From assembly GCF_900580865.1 (NCBI RefSeq), contig NZ_UTBZ01000001.1:372001-436000 (forward strand): 64,000 nt of DNA. Direction: 5' to 3'. The DNA is from Pseudomonas viridiflava (GTDB lineage Bacteria; Pseudomonadota; Gammaproteobacteria; Pseudomonadales; Pseudomonadaceae). Positions 55,153 to 63,548 of the stretch are shown piece after piece. Under the pieces are notes generated by a model. It was not told where the DNA came from and made no database searches. It saw only the letters and a program-made list of their open reading frames with translations. Numbering within the stretch: position 1 is the first letter of the stretch; each line of letters starts with the position of its first letter. A program made the position numbers and the translations under genes.

Positions 55153-56235
55153 TTACTCGGCGATCAGCGCTTCGACCTTGACGATCTGCGCTTGCAGCGT
55201 GGCCATGTCGGCGCAGCGCAGGTTGGCGTGACCGACCTTGCGCCCGGCCTTGAAGGCTTTGCCGTAGTGATGCAGATGGCAGTCGTCGATGGCGATGACT
55301 TTATCAACCGGCGGCACAACGCCGATGAAGTTGAGCATCGCGCTCTCGCCGACTTTGGCCGTCGAACCCAGCGGCAGACCGGCAACGGCGCGCAGGTGGT
55401 TTTCGAACTGGCTGCACTCGGCGCCTTCGGTGGTCCAGTGCCCGGAGTTGTGCACGCGCGGGGCGATTTCGTTGGCTTTCAGGCCACCGTCGACTTCAAA
55501 GAACTCGAACGCCATCACGCCAACGTAATTCAACTGCTTGAGCACACGGCTCGAGTAGTCTTCAGCGAGTGCCTGCAACGGGTGATCGGTACTGGCAACC
55601 GACAGCTTGAGAATGCCGCTGTCGTGGGTGTTGTGCACCAACGGATAGAACTTGGTTTCACCATCGCGGGCACGCACGGCGATCAGCGAGACTTCACCGG
55701 TGAATGGCACAAAACCTTCCAGCAGGCAGGACACGCTGCCCAGTTCGGCGAAAGTGCCGACCACATCTTCCGGCTTGCGCAGGACTTTCTGGCCCTTGCC
55801 GTCGTAACCCAAAGTGCGGGTTTTCAGCACGGCCGGCAGACCGATCGAAGCAACAGCAGCATCCAGATCGGCTTGCGACTGAATGTCGGCGAAGGCCGGG
55901 GTCGGGATGCCCAGGTCCTTGAACATGCTCTTTTCGAACCAGCGATCGCGAGCGATGCGCAGGGCTTCGGCGCTCGGGTAGACCGGAACGAATTGCGAGA
56001 GGAATGCCACGGTTTCGGCCGGGACGCTTTCGAATTCGAAGGTCACCAGATCGACTTCATCGGCCAATTGGCGCAGATGATCCTGATCGCCGTAATCGGC
56101 CCGCAGGTGTTCGCCCAGCGCGGCCGCACAAGCGTCCGGCGCAGGGTCGAGGAAAGCGAAGTTCATGCCCAGCGGAGTGCCCGCCAGGGCCAACATACGA
56201 CCCAACTGGCCGCCACCGATTACACCGATCTTCAT
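55153..56235 (-). CDS. purK: 5-(carboxyamino)imidazole ribonucleotide synthase
   Basis: Start at ATG 56235 (MKIGVIGGGQLGRMLALAG), the standard PurK N-terminus. The product has 360 residues with an ATP-grasp domain (TRTLGYDGKGQKVL; ANEIAPRVHNSGHWT). It carboxylates AIR with ATP and bicarbonate; PurE then shifts the carboxyl. It follows purE by ten bases. Confidence 0.97.
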   Translation of the reverse strand: MKIGVIGGGQLGRMLALAGTPLGMNFAFLDPAPDACAAALGEHLRADYGDQDHLRQLADEVDLVTFEFESVPAETVAFLSQFVPVYPSAEALRIARDRWFEKSMFKDLGIPTPAFADIQSQADLDAAVASIGLPAVLKTRTLGYDGKGQKVLRKPEDVVGTFAELGSVSCLLEGFVPFTGEVSLIAVRARDGETKFYPLVHNTHDSGILKLSVASTDHPLQALAEDYSSRVLKQLNYVGVMAFEFFEVDGGLKANEIAPRVHNSGHWTTEGAECSQFENHLRAVAGLPLGSTAKVGESAMLNFIGVVPPVDKVIAIDDCHLHHYGKAFKAGRKVGHANLRCADMATLQAQIVKVEALIAE

Positions 56236-56245
56236 CTCAACAACC

Positions 56246-56737
56246 TCAGGCAATACGTGGGTCTGGATTGTCCAGGACGCTGTCTGTCTGCTCGGCACGG
56301 AAGGTTTTCAGTACCGCGTGGAACTGCGGATGCTTGGCGCCGAGGATGCTCGCCGAGAGCAGCGCTGCGTTGATTGCGCCGGCCTTGCCGATAGCGAGGG
56401 TGGCGACCGGAATGCCCGCTGGCATCTGCACGATCGACAGCAGCGAGTCGACGCCCGAGAGCATGGCCGACTGCACCGGCACGCCCAGTACCGGCAGGTG
56501 GGTCTTGGCCGCACACATGCCTGGCAAGTGGGCTGCGCCACCAGCACCGGCGATAATCACCTCGATGCCGCGGCCTTCAGCCTCTTCGGCGTACTGGAAC
56601 AGCAGATCCGGGGTGCGGTGGGCAGAGACCACTTTGACCTCGTACGGGATGCCGAGCTTTTCCAGCATATCGGCGGTGTGGCTAAGGGTGGACCAATCGG
56701 ACTTGGAGCCCATGATCACGCCAACCAGTGCACTCAT
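56246..56737 (-). CDS. purE: N5-carboxyaminoimidazole ribonucleotide mutase
   Basis: Start at ATG 56737 ([18 protein letters not shown]). The product has 163 residues, with [20 protein letters not shown] and [20 protein letters not shown] as the PurE active-site motifs. Together with PurK it performs step six of purine synthesis. Its leader holds two terminator-like hairpins. Confidence 0.97.
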   Translation of the reverse strand: MSALVGVIMGSKSDWSTLSHTADMLEKLGIPYEVKVVSAHRTPDLLFQYAEEAEGRGIEVIIAGAGGAAHLPGMCAAKTHLPVLGVPVQSAMLSGVDSLLSIVQMPAGIPVATLAIGKAGAINAALLSASILGAKHPQFHAVLKTFRAEQTDSVLDNPDPRIA

Positions 56738-56786
56738 CGTCGCGCCTCTTCTCTCTGGAGCGCCCGCAGGCGCGTCATAAAACAAC

Positions 56787-56809
56787 AAGCCACGCAGGTT
56801 GCGTGGCTT
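56787..56809 (-). terminator. Second leader hairpin upstream of purE
   Basis: AAGCCACGCA-GGT-TGCGTGGCTT is a perfect ten-pair stem followed on the minus strand by TTGTTGTTTTA, 50 bases before the purE start. It may be an attenuator. Confidence 0.6.
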
Positions 56810-56818
56810 GATTGTACG

Positions 56819-56841
56819 AAAAATGGCCGGACGTGCCGGCC
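56819..56841 (-). terminator. First leader hairpin upstream of purE or terminator of the LysR gene
   Basis: GGCCGG-ACGTG-CCGGCC followed by TTTTT on the minus strand. A TATACT hexamer lies a few bases upstream, so the hairpin may be inside the purEK transcript. Confidence 0.6.
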
Positions 56842-56963
56842 GAAGGCCGCGCAGTATACCGCAAAGAAAGCAATAAACAGCCCCCCGCACGACCATCTGT
56901 CATCTGCCGCAAATGCCCGGTTTTATTGACCTGAAGGTCAGCGATAGAACACCGCAAATCCCT

Positions 56964-57053
56964 TGTGGGAGCGAGCTTGCTCGCGAAGAGGGAGTGTCAG
57001 GCAACATTGATGTTGTCTGGCACACCGCTTTCGCGAGCAAGCTCGCTCCCACA
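56964..57053. repeat. REP hairpin, family A (copy 4)
   Basis: TGTGGGAGCGAGCTTGCTCG is mirrored around a loop containing the palindrome CAACATTGATGTTG. It stands after the LysR gene. Confidence 0.9.
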
Positions 57054-57069
57054 GGGGCTGCGGGTGGGT

Positions 57070-57978
57070 TCAAGAGTTTTGGGCAGCGCCGCCTTCAAGC
57101 TTGCGCCACAGCAGGCGCACGTTGGCTTTGCGCACCAGCGCGCAGCGGTATAAGCGAATCTCCAGCGGCACATGCCACTGCGGGCCACCGCAGACCACCA
57201 ACTCACCACGCGCCAGTTCCGCGCGCACGCTCAGTTGCGGCACCCAGGCAATGCCCAGTCCTTCCAGCGCCATGCTTTTCAGGCTGTCCGCCATCGCGGT
57301 TTCATAAATGGTGGTGAAACGCAGCTGACGCTGACGCAGCAAACCATTCACCGAACGCCCGAGAAACGCACCGGCGCTGTACGCCAGCAAGGGCACGCTG
57401 GCGTCCCCTTCGAGATCGAACAGGGGCTTGCCATCAGCATCCGCTGCGCACACCGGGAGCATTTCGGTCTGGCCCAAATGCAGCGACGGAAAAATCTCCG
57501 GGTCCATCTGCATCGCCGCGTCCGGGTCATAAAACGCCAGCATCAGATCGCAGCCACCTTCACGCAACGCATGCACCGCATCGCCAACGTTGGTCGCGAC
57601 CAGCCGCGTGGCGATGTTCAGCCCTTCATTACGCAATTGCGCGATCCAGCGCGGGAAGAAGCCCAGCGCCAGCGAGTGAGCAGCGGCGACCTGCATCACT
57701 TCGCCCTGCCCGCCTTCCAGATGATGCAGATGGCGCAGCACTTCGCCGAGCTGTTCGACCACGGTGCGCGCGGTCACCAGAAACAATTGCCCCGCTGCCG
57801 TCAGTTCGATCGGCGTGCGCGAGCGATTGACCAGGGTCAGCCCCAGCGCAGCCTCCAGACTGCGGATCCGTCGGCTGAACGCCGGCTGGGTCACGAAGCG
57901 CCGTTCGGCCGCCTGCGAGAAGCTGCGGGTGGCGGCCAGAGCACTGAAGTCCTCGAGCCATTTGCTTTCCAGATTCAT
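57070..57978 (-). CDS. LysR-family transcriptional regulator divergent from aspA
   Basis: Start at ATG 57978 (MNLESKWLEDFSALAATRS), with GGGAGGA upstream. The product has 302 residues. The helix-turn-helix is at ~18-45 (RSFSQAAERRFVTQPAFSRRIRSLE, in outline) and an effector-binding domain follows. It is transcribed away from aspA across 180 bases, so it may control aspA and the transport genes beyond. The pattern resembles the HypT/YjiE subgroup, but this is not certain. Confidence 0.9.
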   Translation of the reverse strand: MNLESKWLEDFSALAATRSFSQAAERRFVTQPAFSRRIRSLEAALGLTLVNRSRTPIELTAAGQLFLVTARTVVEQLGEVLRHLHHLEGGQGEVMQVAAAHSLALGFFPRWIAQLRNEGLNIATRLVATNVGDAVHALREGGCDLMLAFYDPDAAMQMDPEIFPSLHLGQTEMLPVCAADADGKPLFDLEGDASVPLLAYSAGAFLGRSVNGLLRQRQLRFTTIYETAMADSLKSMALEGLGIAWVPQLSVRAELARGELVVCGGPQWHVPLEIRLYRCALVRKANVRLLWRKLEGGAAQNS

Positions 57979-58158
57979 CACGTCCTCCCGGGCACGCACC
58001 AAAACAGGTCACACGTCTGCCGCGCACGCGGCGTCACACGGGCATTATGCCGAATGTGCATAGGGCAGTGCTGAACAGCATTGGCCCAAAATTTCCCACA
58101 AGCCTAGCATTCGCAGCGTTCCGGCACAGACCGGGTCCATATCGAGATGATTTCTATC

Positions 58159-59583
58159 ATGTCCTCCGCTGCATCTTTCCGCACAGAAAACGACCTGCTT
58201 GGCGCCCTCGAAGTACCGGCTCAAGCGTATTACGGCATCCAGACCCTGCGAGCGGTGAATAACTTCCGCCTCTCGGGCGTTCCGATTTCGCATTACCCGA
58301 AACTGGTTGTCGGCCTGGCAATGGTCAAACAGGCCGCTGCTGACGCCAACCGCGAGTTGGGTCACCTGAGCGAAGCCAAGCACGCTGCTATCAGCGAAGC
58401 CTGTGCCCGATTGATCCGCGGTGATTACCACGAAGAGTTCGTGGTCGACATGATTCAAGGTGGCGCCGGTACTTCCACCAACATGAACGCCAACGAAGTG
58501 ATCGCCAACATTGCTCTGGAAGCAATGGGTCATCAGAAAGGCGAGTACCAGTTCCTGCACCCGAACGACGACGTCAACATGGCGCAGTCGACCAACGACG
58601 CCTACCCGACGGCGATCCGCCTGGGTCTGTTGCTCGGTCACGACACCCTGCTGGCCAGCCTCGACAGCCTGATTCAGGCGTTCGCGGCCAAGGGCAAAGA
58701 ATTCGATCACGTCCTGAAAATGGGCCGTACCCAGCTGCAAGACGCCGTGCCGATGACCCTCGGCCAGGAATTCCGTGCCTTCGCCACCACCATGGGCGAA
58801 GACCTGGCCCGTCTGAAGACGCTGGCCCCGGAACTGCTGACTGAAGTGAACCTGGGTGGCACCGCGATCGGCACCGGTATCAACGCTGACCCGCGTTATC
58901 AAGCGCTGGCGGTACAGCGTCTGGCCCTGATCAGCGGTCAACCGCTGGTTCCGGCGGCCGACCTGATCGAAGCGACTTCCGACATGGGCGCCTTCGTGCT
59001 GTTCTCAGGCATGCTCAAGCGCACCGCAGTCAAGCTGTCGAAGATCTGCAACGACCTGCGCCTGCTGTCCAGCGGCCCACGCACCGGCATCAACGAAATC
59101 AACCTGCCAGCGCGTCAGCCAGGCAGCTCGATCATGCCTGGCAAGGTCAACCCGGTCATCCCGGAAGCGGTTAACCAGGTTGCATTCCAGGTGATCGGTA
59201 ACGACCTGGCGCTGACCATGGCAGCCGAAGGCGGCCAACTGCAACTGAACGTGATGGAGCCGTTGATCGCGTTCAAGATCTTCGACTCGATCCGCCTGCT
59301 GCAGCGCGCCATGGACATGCTGCGCGAGCACTGCATCGTCGGCATCACCGCCAACGAAGCGCGCTGCCGTGAACTGGTCGAGCACTCGATCGGTCTGGTC
59401 ACCGCACTGAACCCGTACATCGGCTACAAAAACGCCACCCGTATCGCCGGTCTCGCTCTTGAAAGCGGCCGCGGCGTGCTGGAACTGGTGCGCGAAGAAG
59501 GTCTGCTCGACGAAGCCATGCTCGCCGACATCCTGCGCCCGGAAAACATGATTGCTCCGCGTCTGGTTCCGCTCAAAGCCTGA
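58159..59583 (+). CDS. aspA: Aspartate ammonia-lyase
   Basis: Start preferred at ATG 58159 (MSSAASFRTENDLLGALEVP), giving 474 residues; the ATG at 58147 adds four residues. Fumarase/aspartase signature GSSIMPGKVNP is present, with TSTNMNANEVIAN and HPNDDVNMAQSTND for substrate binding. It converts aspartate to fumarate and ammonia. A strong terminator follows. Confidence 0.96.
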   Translation: MSSAASFRTENDLLGALEVPAQAYYGIQTLRAVNNFRLSGVPISHYPKLVVGLAMVKQAAADANRELGHLSEAKHAAISEACARLIRGDYHEEFVVDMIQGGAGTSTNMNANEVIANIALEAMGHQKGEYQFLHPNDDVNMAQSTNDAYPTAIRLGLLLGHDTLLASLDSLIQAFAAKGKEFDHVLKMGRTQLQDAVPMTLGQEFRAFATTMGEDLARLKTLAPELLTEVNLGGTAIGTGINADPRYQALAVQRLALISGQPLVPAADLIEATSDMGAFVLFSGMLKRTAVKLSKICNDLRLLSSGPRTGINEINLPARQPGSSIMPGKVNPVIPEAVNQVAFQVIGNDLALTMAAEGGQLQLNVMEPLIAFKIFDSIRLLQRAMDMLREHCIVGITANEARCRELVEHSIGLVTALNPYIGYKNATRIAGLALESGRGVLELVREEGLLDEAMLADILRPENMIAPRLVPLKA

Positions 59584-59646
59584 ACCGACACGTTACTTGT
59601 AGCACCGCTCACCAGGTCGAGGGACTAGACACCTCTCACCTTTTGA

Positions 59647-59681
59647 GGGCTTGGGGATTTAGTCCCCAAGCCCTTTTTTTT
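59647..59681 (+). terminator. Intrinsic terminator of aspA
   Basis: GGGCTTGGGGA-TTTAG-TCCCCAAGCCC followed by eight T, 64 bases after the aspA stop. Confidence 0.95.
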
Positions 59682-59723
59682 AACTTTCTGACCCTGAGAC
59701 CCGTATGTCTGGGGATTGCTCTA

Positions 59724-59812
59724 TGTGGGAGCGAGCCTGTTCGCGAAGACGGCGGCACATTCAAAAACGATGTGTCTGCAATACCGCTTTCGCGAGCAGG
59801 CTCGCTCCCACG
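59724..59812. repeat. REP hairpin, family A (copy 5)
   Basis: TGTGGGAGCGAGCCTGTTCG at left and the mirrored GCAGGCTCGCTCCCACG at right, with one mismatch in the stem. Confidence 0.9.
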
Positions 59813-60115
59813 CAGAGCAGTTCCCGCACAAGCCCGGCGCCGGTAACGCCGGGTGTTTCAAAGCCTCGTTTCGTCGCTTGCACCACTACCGTGCAGACGG
59901 GCGCGTCACTGATCGGTATAGTGCCGCCCCTCTTCGCGTGAGCGGTCGTCGGTAACGAGGCCACAACCCATGCGAAACCCGAACTAATAACAAACCCGCG
60001 AAATGGATCCGGGACGAAACCTTCGCCTCACCTGTCGTGCCGTGCGCGCACCGGTGTAACACGATATTTCTTCCATCCAGCATTTGCTTACACAATAAAC
60101 AGCGAGGAAAAATCC

Positions 60116-61564
60116 ATGCTCGAAGTCATTAACGACTTCCTCTCAGGGAAAGTACTGATCGTGCTCATTGTCGGGCTCGGTAGCTACTTCACGATTCGCT
60201 CGCGTTTCGTTCAATTGCGTCACTTTTTCCACATGTTCGCGGTGTTCCGCGACAGCCTCAAAGGCAGCGCCGGGCAACTCAGCTCGTTCCAGGCCCTGAT
60301 GCTCAGCCTCGCCGGCCGTGTCGGTGCGGGCAACATCGCCGGTGTCGGCATCGCCGTGACCCTCGGTGGTCCAGGTGCGGTGTTCTGGATGTGGGTGACC
60401 GCGCTGGTCGGCATGTCCAGCAGCTTCTTCGAGTGCACCCTGGCCCAGGTCTACAAGCGCGCCGATGGCGACGGTCTGTACCGTGGCGGCCCGGCCTACT
60501 ACATCCAGCACGGCCTCAAGCTCAAAGGCATGGCGGTGGTGTTCTCCGTCCTGCTGCTGGTCACCTACGGCTTCGCCTTCATTGGTCTGCAGTCCTACAC
60601 CGTGACCCACTCGCTGCAGAACGCCTTTGAATTCAACCCACAGCACACCGGTATCGTCCTGGCGGTGCTGCTGGCGATCACCTTCATCGGCGGCATCAAG
60701 CGCATCGCCTCGGTGTCCGATCTGCTGGTACCGATCAAGACCCTGGCCTATATCGGCGTGACCCTGTACGTGATCGGCACCCAGATCGAACACGTGCCCG
60801 CCATGCTGGAAACCATCTTCAAGAGCGCCTTCGGTCTCGACCCGGCCTTTGGCGGCCTGCTCGGCAGCGCCATCGTCATGGGCGTGAAGCGTGGCGTGTT
60901 CGCCAACGAAGCGGGCCTGGGCAGTGCGCCGAACGTCGCTGCAGTGGCCGCCGTGAAGCACCCGGGTGCGCAGGGCGTGGTTCAGGCTTTCAGCGTGTTC
61001 CTCGACACCTTCGTGATCTGCACCTGCACCGCGCTGCTGATCCTGCTGTCGGGTTTCTACACCCCGGGCTTCGAAGGTGACGGCATCGTCCTGACCCAGA
61101 ACTCGCTGGCCGCCGTGGTCGGTGACTGGGGTCGCATGTTCGTCAGCGTCGCGCTGTCGCTGTTCGTCTTCACCTGCATCCTCTACAACTACTACCTGGG
61201 CGAAAACAGCCTGCAGTTCCTCACCCGCAACCGTGCCGCGCTGATGATTTTCCGCGGCCTGGTACTGGCGCTGGTAGTCTGGGGTTCGATGCAGGACCTG
61301 TCGACCGTGTTCGCCTTCGCCGACATCACCATGACCTGCCTCGCGTTCGTTAACCTGGTGGCCTTGGCCATGCTGTTCAAGGTCGGCATGCGTGTGATGC
61401 GCGACTACGACGGACAGCGCCGCGCCGGCGTCAAACAGCCGGTGTTCGATTCCAGCAAATTCAATGATCTGGATCTGGACCTGAAAGCCTGGCCGGCCAA
61501 CCCGTCTGCTGCTGCCGGCAATACTGAAACCGAGCCGCAAGGCGTACCTGCAGCGCAACGCTGA
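60116..61564 (+). CDS. Alanine/glycine:cation symporter (AGCS family)
   Basis: The 482-residue product has about ten membrane helices and the AGCS signature LSLAGRVGAGNIAGVGIAV and GPGAVFWMWVTALVGMSSSFFE. GVKRGVFANEAGLGSAPNVAA is also typical. It imports alanine or glycine with sodium or protons; neighbours aspA and asparaginase suggest use of small amino acids as carbon and nitrogen source. Confidence 0.93.
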   Translation: MLEVINDFLSGKVLIVLIVGLGSYFTIRSRFVQLRHFFHMFAVFRDSLKGSAGQLSSFQALMLSLAGRVGAGNIAGVGIAVTLGGPGAVFWMWVTALVGMSSSFFECTLAQVYKRADGDGLYRGGPAYYIQHGLKLKGMAVVFSVLLLVTYGFAFIGLQSYTVTHSLQNAFEFNPQHTGIVLAVLLAITFIGGIKRIASVSDLLVPIKTLAYIGVTLYVIGTQIEHVPAMLETIFKSAFGLDPAFGGLLGSAIVMGVKRGVFANEAGLGSAPNVAAVAAVKHPGAQGVVQAFSVFLDTFVICTCTALLILLSGFYTPGFEGDGIVLTQNSLAAVVGDWGRMFVSVALSLFVFTCILYNYYLGENSLQFLTRNRAALMIFRGLVLALVVWGSMQDLSTVFAFADITMTCLAFVNLVALAMLFKVGMRVMRDYDGQRRAGVKQPVFDSSKFNDLDLDLKAWPANPSAAAGNTETEPQGVPAAQR

Positions 61565-61572
61565 CAGGTGAA

Positions 61573-61604
61573 TGACGGGCGCATCCCCTGCGCCCGTCAG
61601 TTAT
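61573..61604 (+). terminator. Terminator of the AGCS symporter gene
   Basis: TGACGGGCGCA-TCCCC-TGCGCCCGTCA forms an eleven-pair stem ten bases after the stop; the T-run behind it is weak (GTTATTG). Confidence 0.7.
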
Positions 61605-61618
61605 TGTGATGCAATAAC

Positions 61619-61710
61619 TTGTAGGAGCGAGCCTGCTCGCGATAGCTGTCTTTCAACCAACATCAATGTTGAATGATGACCCGCCATCGCGAGCAGGCTT
61701 GCTCCCACAA
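61619..61710. repeat. REP hairpin, family A (copy 6)
   Basis: TTGTAGGAGCGAGCCTGCTC and mirrored GAGCAGGCTTGCTCCCACAA with a loop containing CAACATCAATGTTG. Confidence 0.9.
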
Positions 61711-61736
61711 GGACCTCATCCTTTCGGAGAATCCCC

Positions 61737-62753
61737 ATGAATTCGTCGACCTACCCCGCCGCCCAACACGTCATGGTGCTCTACACCGGTGGCACCATCG
61801 GCATGCAGGCCAGCGCGAATGGCTTGGCCCCGGCGTCCGGTTTCGAAGCGCGGATGCGCGACTACCTGCACAGCCAGCCTGAACTCGTCGTGCCGCAGTG
61901 GCGCTTCCGTGAGATGTCGCCGCTGATCGACAGCGCCAACATGACCCCGGCCTATTGGCAGCAACTGCGTGAAGCGGTGGTCGATGCCGTGGATGTGCAA
62001 GGCTGCGACAGCGTGCTGATCCTGCACGGCACCGACACCCTGGCCTACAGCGCCGCAGCGATGAGCTTCCAGTTGCTGGGACTTAATGCACGCGTGTGCT
62101 TCACTGGCTCCATGCTGCCGGCCGGCGTCACCGACAGCGATGCCTGGGAAAACCTCGGCGGCGCACTGGTTGCCCTCGGCCAGGGTCTGGCACCGGGCGT
62201 GCACCTGTACTTCCACGGCGAACTGCTGGCGCCGACCCGTTGCGCGAAAGTGCGCAGCTTTGGCCGACATCCGTTCAAGCGCCTGGAGCGTCAGGGCGGC
62301 GGAATCAAAGCGCCTTCGATTCCAGCGTCGCTGAACTACAACCAGCCAAAGCAGTTGGCCAAGGTTGCGGTGTTGCCACTGTTCCCGGGCATCAGCGCGG
62401 AAGTCCTCGACGGCCTGCTCGACAGCGGCATTCAAGGTCTGGTGCTGGAGTGCTACGGCAGCGGCACCGGGCCGAGCGACAACCCTGAGTTTCTGGCAAG
62501 CCTTGGCCAGGCGCGGGATAACGGCGTGGTGGTGGTTGCCGTGACGCAATGCCATGAGGGTGGCGTCGAGCTAGATGTTTACGAGGCTGGCAGTCGCTTG
62601 CGCGGTGTCGGCGTATTGTCCGGTGGTGGCATGACTCGCGAGGCAGCGTTCGGCAAGTTACACGGCCTGCTCGGTGCAGGGCTGGATATCGCGCAAGTAC
62701 GACAGCTTATTGAGCTGGATCTCTGTGGCGAGCTGAAATCACCGCAGGACTAA
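61737..62753 (+). CDS. L-asparaginase
   Basis: The 338-residue product has the first asparaginase motif VLYTGGTIGM with the nucleophilic Thr and the second motif LILHGTDTLAYSAAA with the Thr-Asp pair. There is no signal peptide, so it is the cytoplasmic type. It releases ammonia from asparagine, yielding aspartate for AspA. A REP element separates it from the symporter gene. Confidence 0.93.
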   Translation: MNSSTYPAAQHVMVLYTGGTIGMQASANGLAPASGFEARMRDYLHSQPELVVPQWRFREMSPLIDSANMTPAYWQQLREAVVDAVDVQGCDSVLILHGTDTLAYSAAAMSFQLLGLNARVCFTGSMLPAGVTDSDAWENLGGALVALGQGLAPGVHLYFHGELLAPTRCAKVRSFGRHPFKRLERQGGGIKAPSIPASLNYNQPKQLAKVAVLPLFPGISAEVLDGLLDSGIQGLVLECYGSGTGPSDNPEFLASLGQARDNGVVVVAVTQCHEGGVELDVYEAGSRLRGVGVLSGGGMTREAAFGKLHGLLGAGLDIAQVRQLIELDLCGELKSPQD

Positions 62754-62766
62754 CCGGAATCAGCCT

Positions 62767-62825
62767 GTTGGCATTGAACAGCGAGCCGCTCTTGATCAAC
62801 TCCTAAAGCAGCGGCTCGTGCCAAC
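62767..62825. repeat. Nested inverted repeat between asparaginase and an orphan gene
   Basis: Outer arms GTTGGC/GCCAAC enclose inner arms CGAGCCGCT/AGCGGCTCG around a ~20-base loop. It may terminate transcription of one or both convergent genes, although no T-run follows. Confidence 0.6.
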
Positions 62826-63220
62826 TACCGATCTTCCCATATTTCAAAAATACCGCTAACTTTTTCAGGAATACCAGGATACGCCTCTGAATTAAACTCA
62901 GCCTTAAACGATCCAAAATACCGCCCGCTTACACCATCGTAATTAACCGTTAACTGCCCCTCAGGTCGCCACGGTATAGACGCATTGTCGAGATTATAGG
63001 AGACCAGTTCAAACACGCCATTACGAAGCGATATATAGTCAGATTCCCACTCCTCCCGAACACCAAACGTCGCAGAAACAGCCTTGAAATCTTCAATAAT
63101 ATACAAGGATGAAGCAGGATAGATTCTATCTACCCCATCGACCGTTGCTTTCAACTCACCCTTGATAGCCTTCCCCCGTCGTGGCCGGGAGATTTTTTTC
63201 TTCGGTTGCTTATTGTCCAT
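62825..63220 (-). CDS. Orphan protein of unknown function in an AT-rich island
   Basis: Start chosen at ATG 63220 (MDNKQPKKKISRPRRGKAI), preceded by AAAGGTG. The product has 131 residues: a basic N-terminus, then a mostly beta region (GVFELVSYNLDN, QLTVNYDGVSGRYFGSFKAEFNSE, SGIFEIWEDR). It has no signal peptide or membrane segment, and no family is recognised. Base composition is much richer in AT than in neighbouring genes, suggesting recent acquisition. Confidence 0.6.
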   Translation of the reverse strand: MDNKQPKKKISRPRRGKAIKGELKATVDGVDRIYPASSLYIIEDFKAVSATFGVREEWESDYISLRNGVFELVSYNLDNASIPWRPEGQLTVNYDGVSGRYFGSFKAEFNSEAYPGIPEKVSGIFEIWEDR

Positions 63221-63548
63221 AACTGCACCTTTATCATTCAACAAATTAACTGTTTACGAAAAAACCCTACACCTGAAAAGCCCCCATAACAACACTTCCG
63301 AGGAAAAAGAAAAGAACTCTCAAGAACATTAAAACAAAGCGACAAACGGTGACTTATTAGTTAAAAACCTGTCAACTTTGACAGTATTAAAATATACCTG
63401 GCGCAGTTAGTCTGACGAGAACATAAAACCATCTTTAACAAACACACTAACTCTAAAATAACAAACCCCCTATCCAATTTTCCGAGCAACCCTGCTTCGG
63501 GCATGTACCTTGCTACTCTCCAGCCAGGCCTCAGATCTGGAAACAAAC
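63221..63548. other. AT-rich intergenic region
   Basis: 328 bases with strong AT bias between divergent genes. CTGTCA-ACTT-TGACAG at 63369-63384 is the only palindrome noticed. A 61-residue frame on the minus strand is not convincing. Confidence 0.5.

Larger units (their letters stand above)
59584..60115. other. Intergenic region between aspA and the symporter gene
   Basis: 532 bases with the aspA terminator, one REP hairpin and about 300 further bases in which I see no gene or clear promoter. Confidence 0.6.

Noticed and set aside
58045..58941. 298-residue frame on the minus strand
   Set aside because: It is antisense to aspA, which has the full aspartase signature.
37258..61710. REP hairpins as a CRISPR array
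   Set aside because: Copies are dispersed over 24 kb, are palindromic throughout and have no regular spacers or cas genes.
63361..63546. 61-residue frame on the minus strand
   Set aside because: No ribosome site, partly antisense to the AraC leader, and no protein-like composition.
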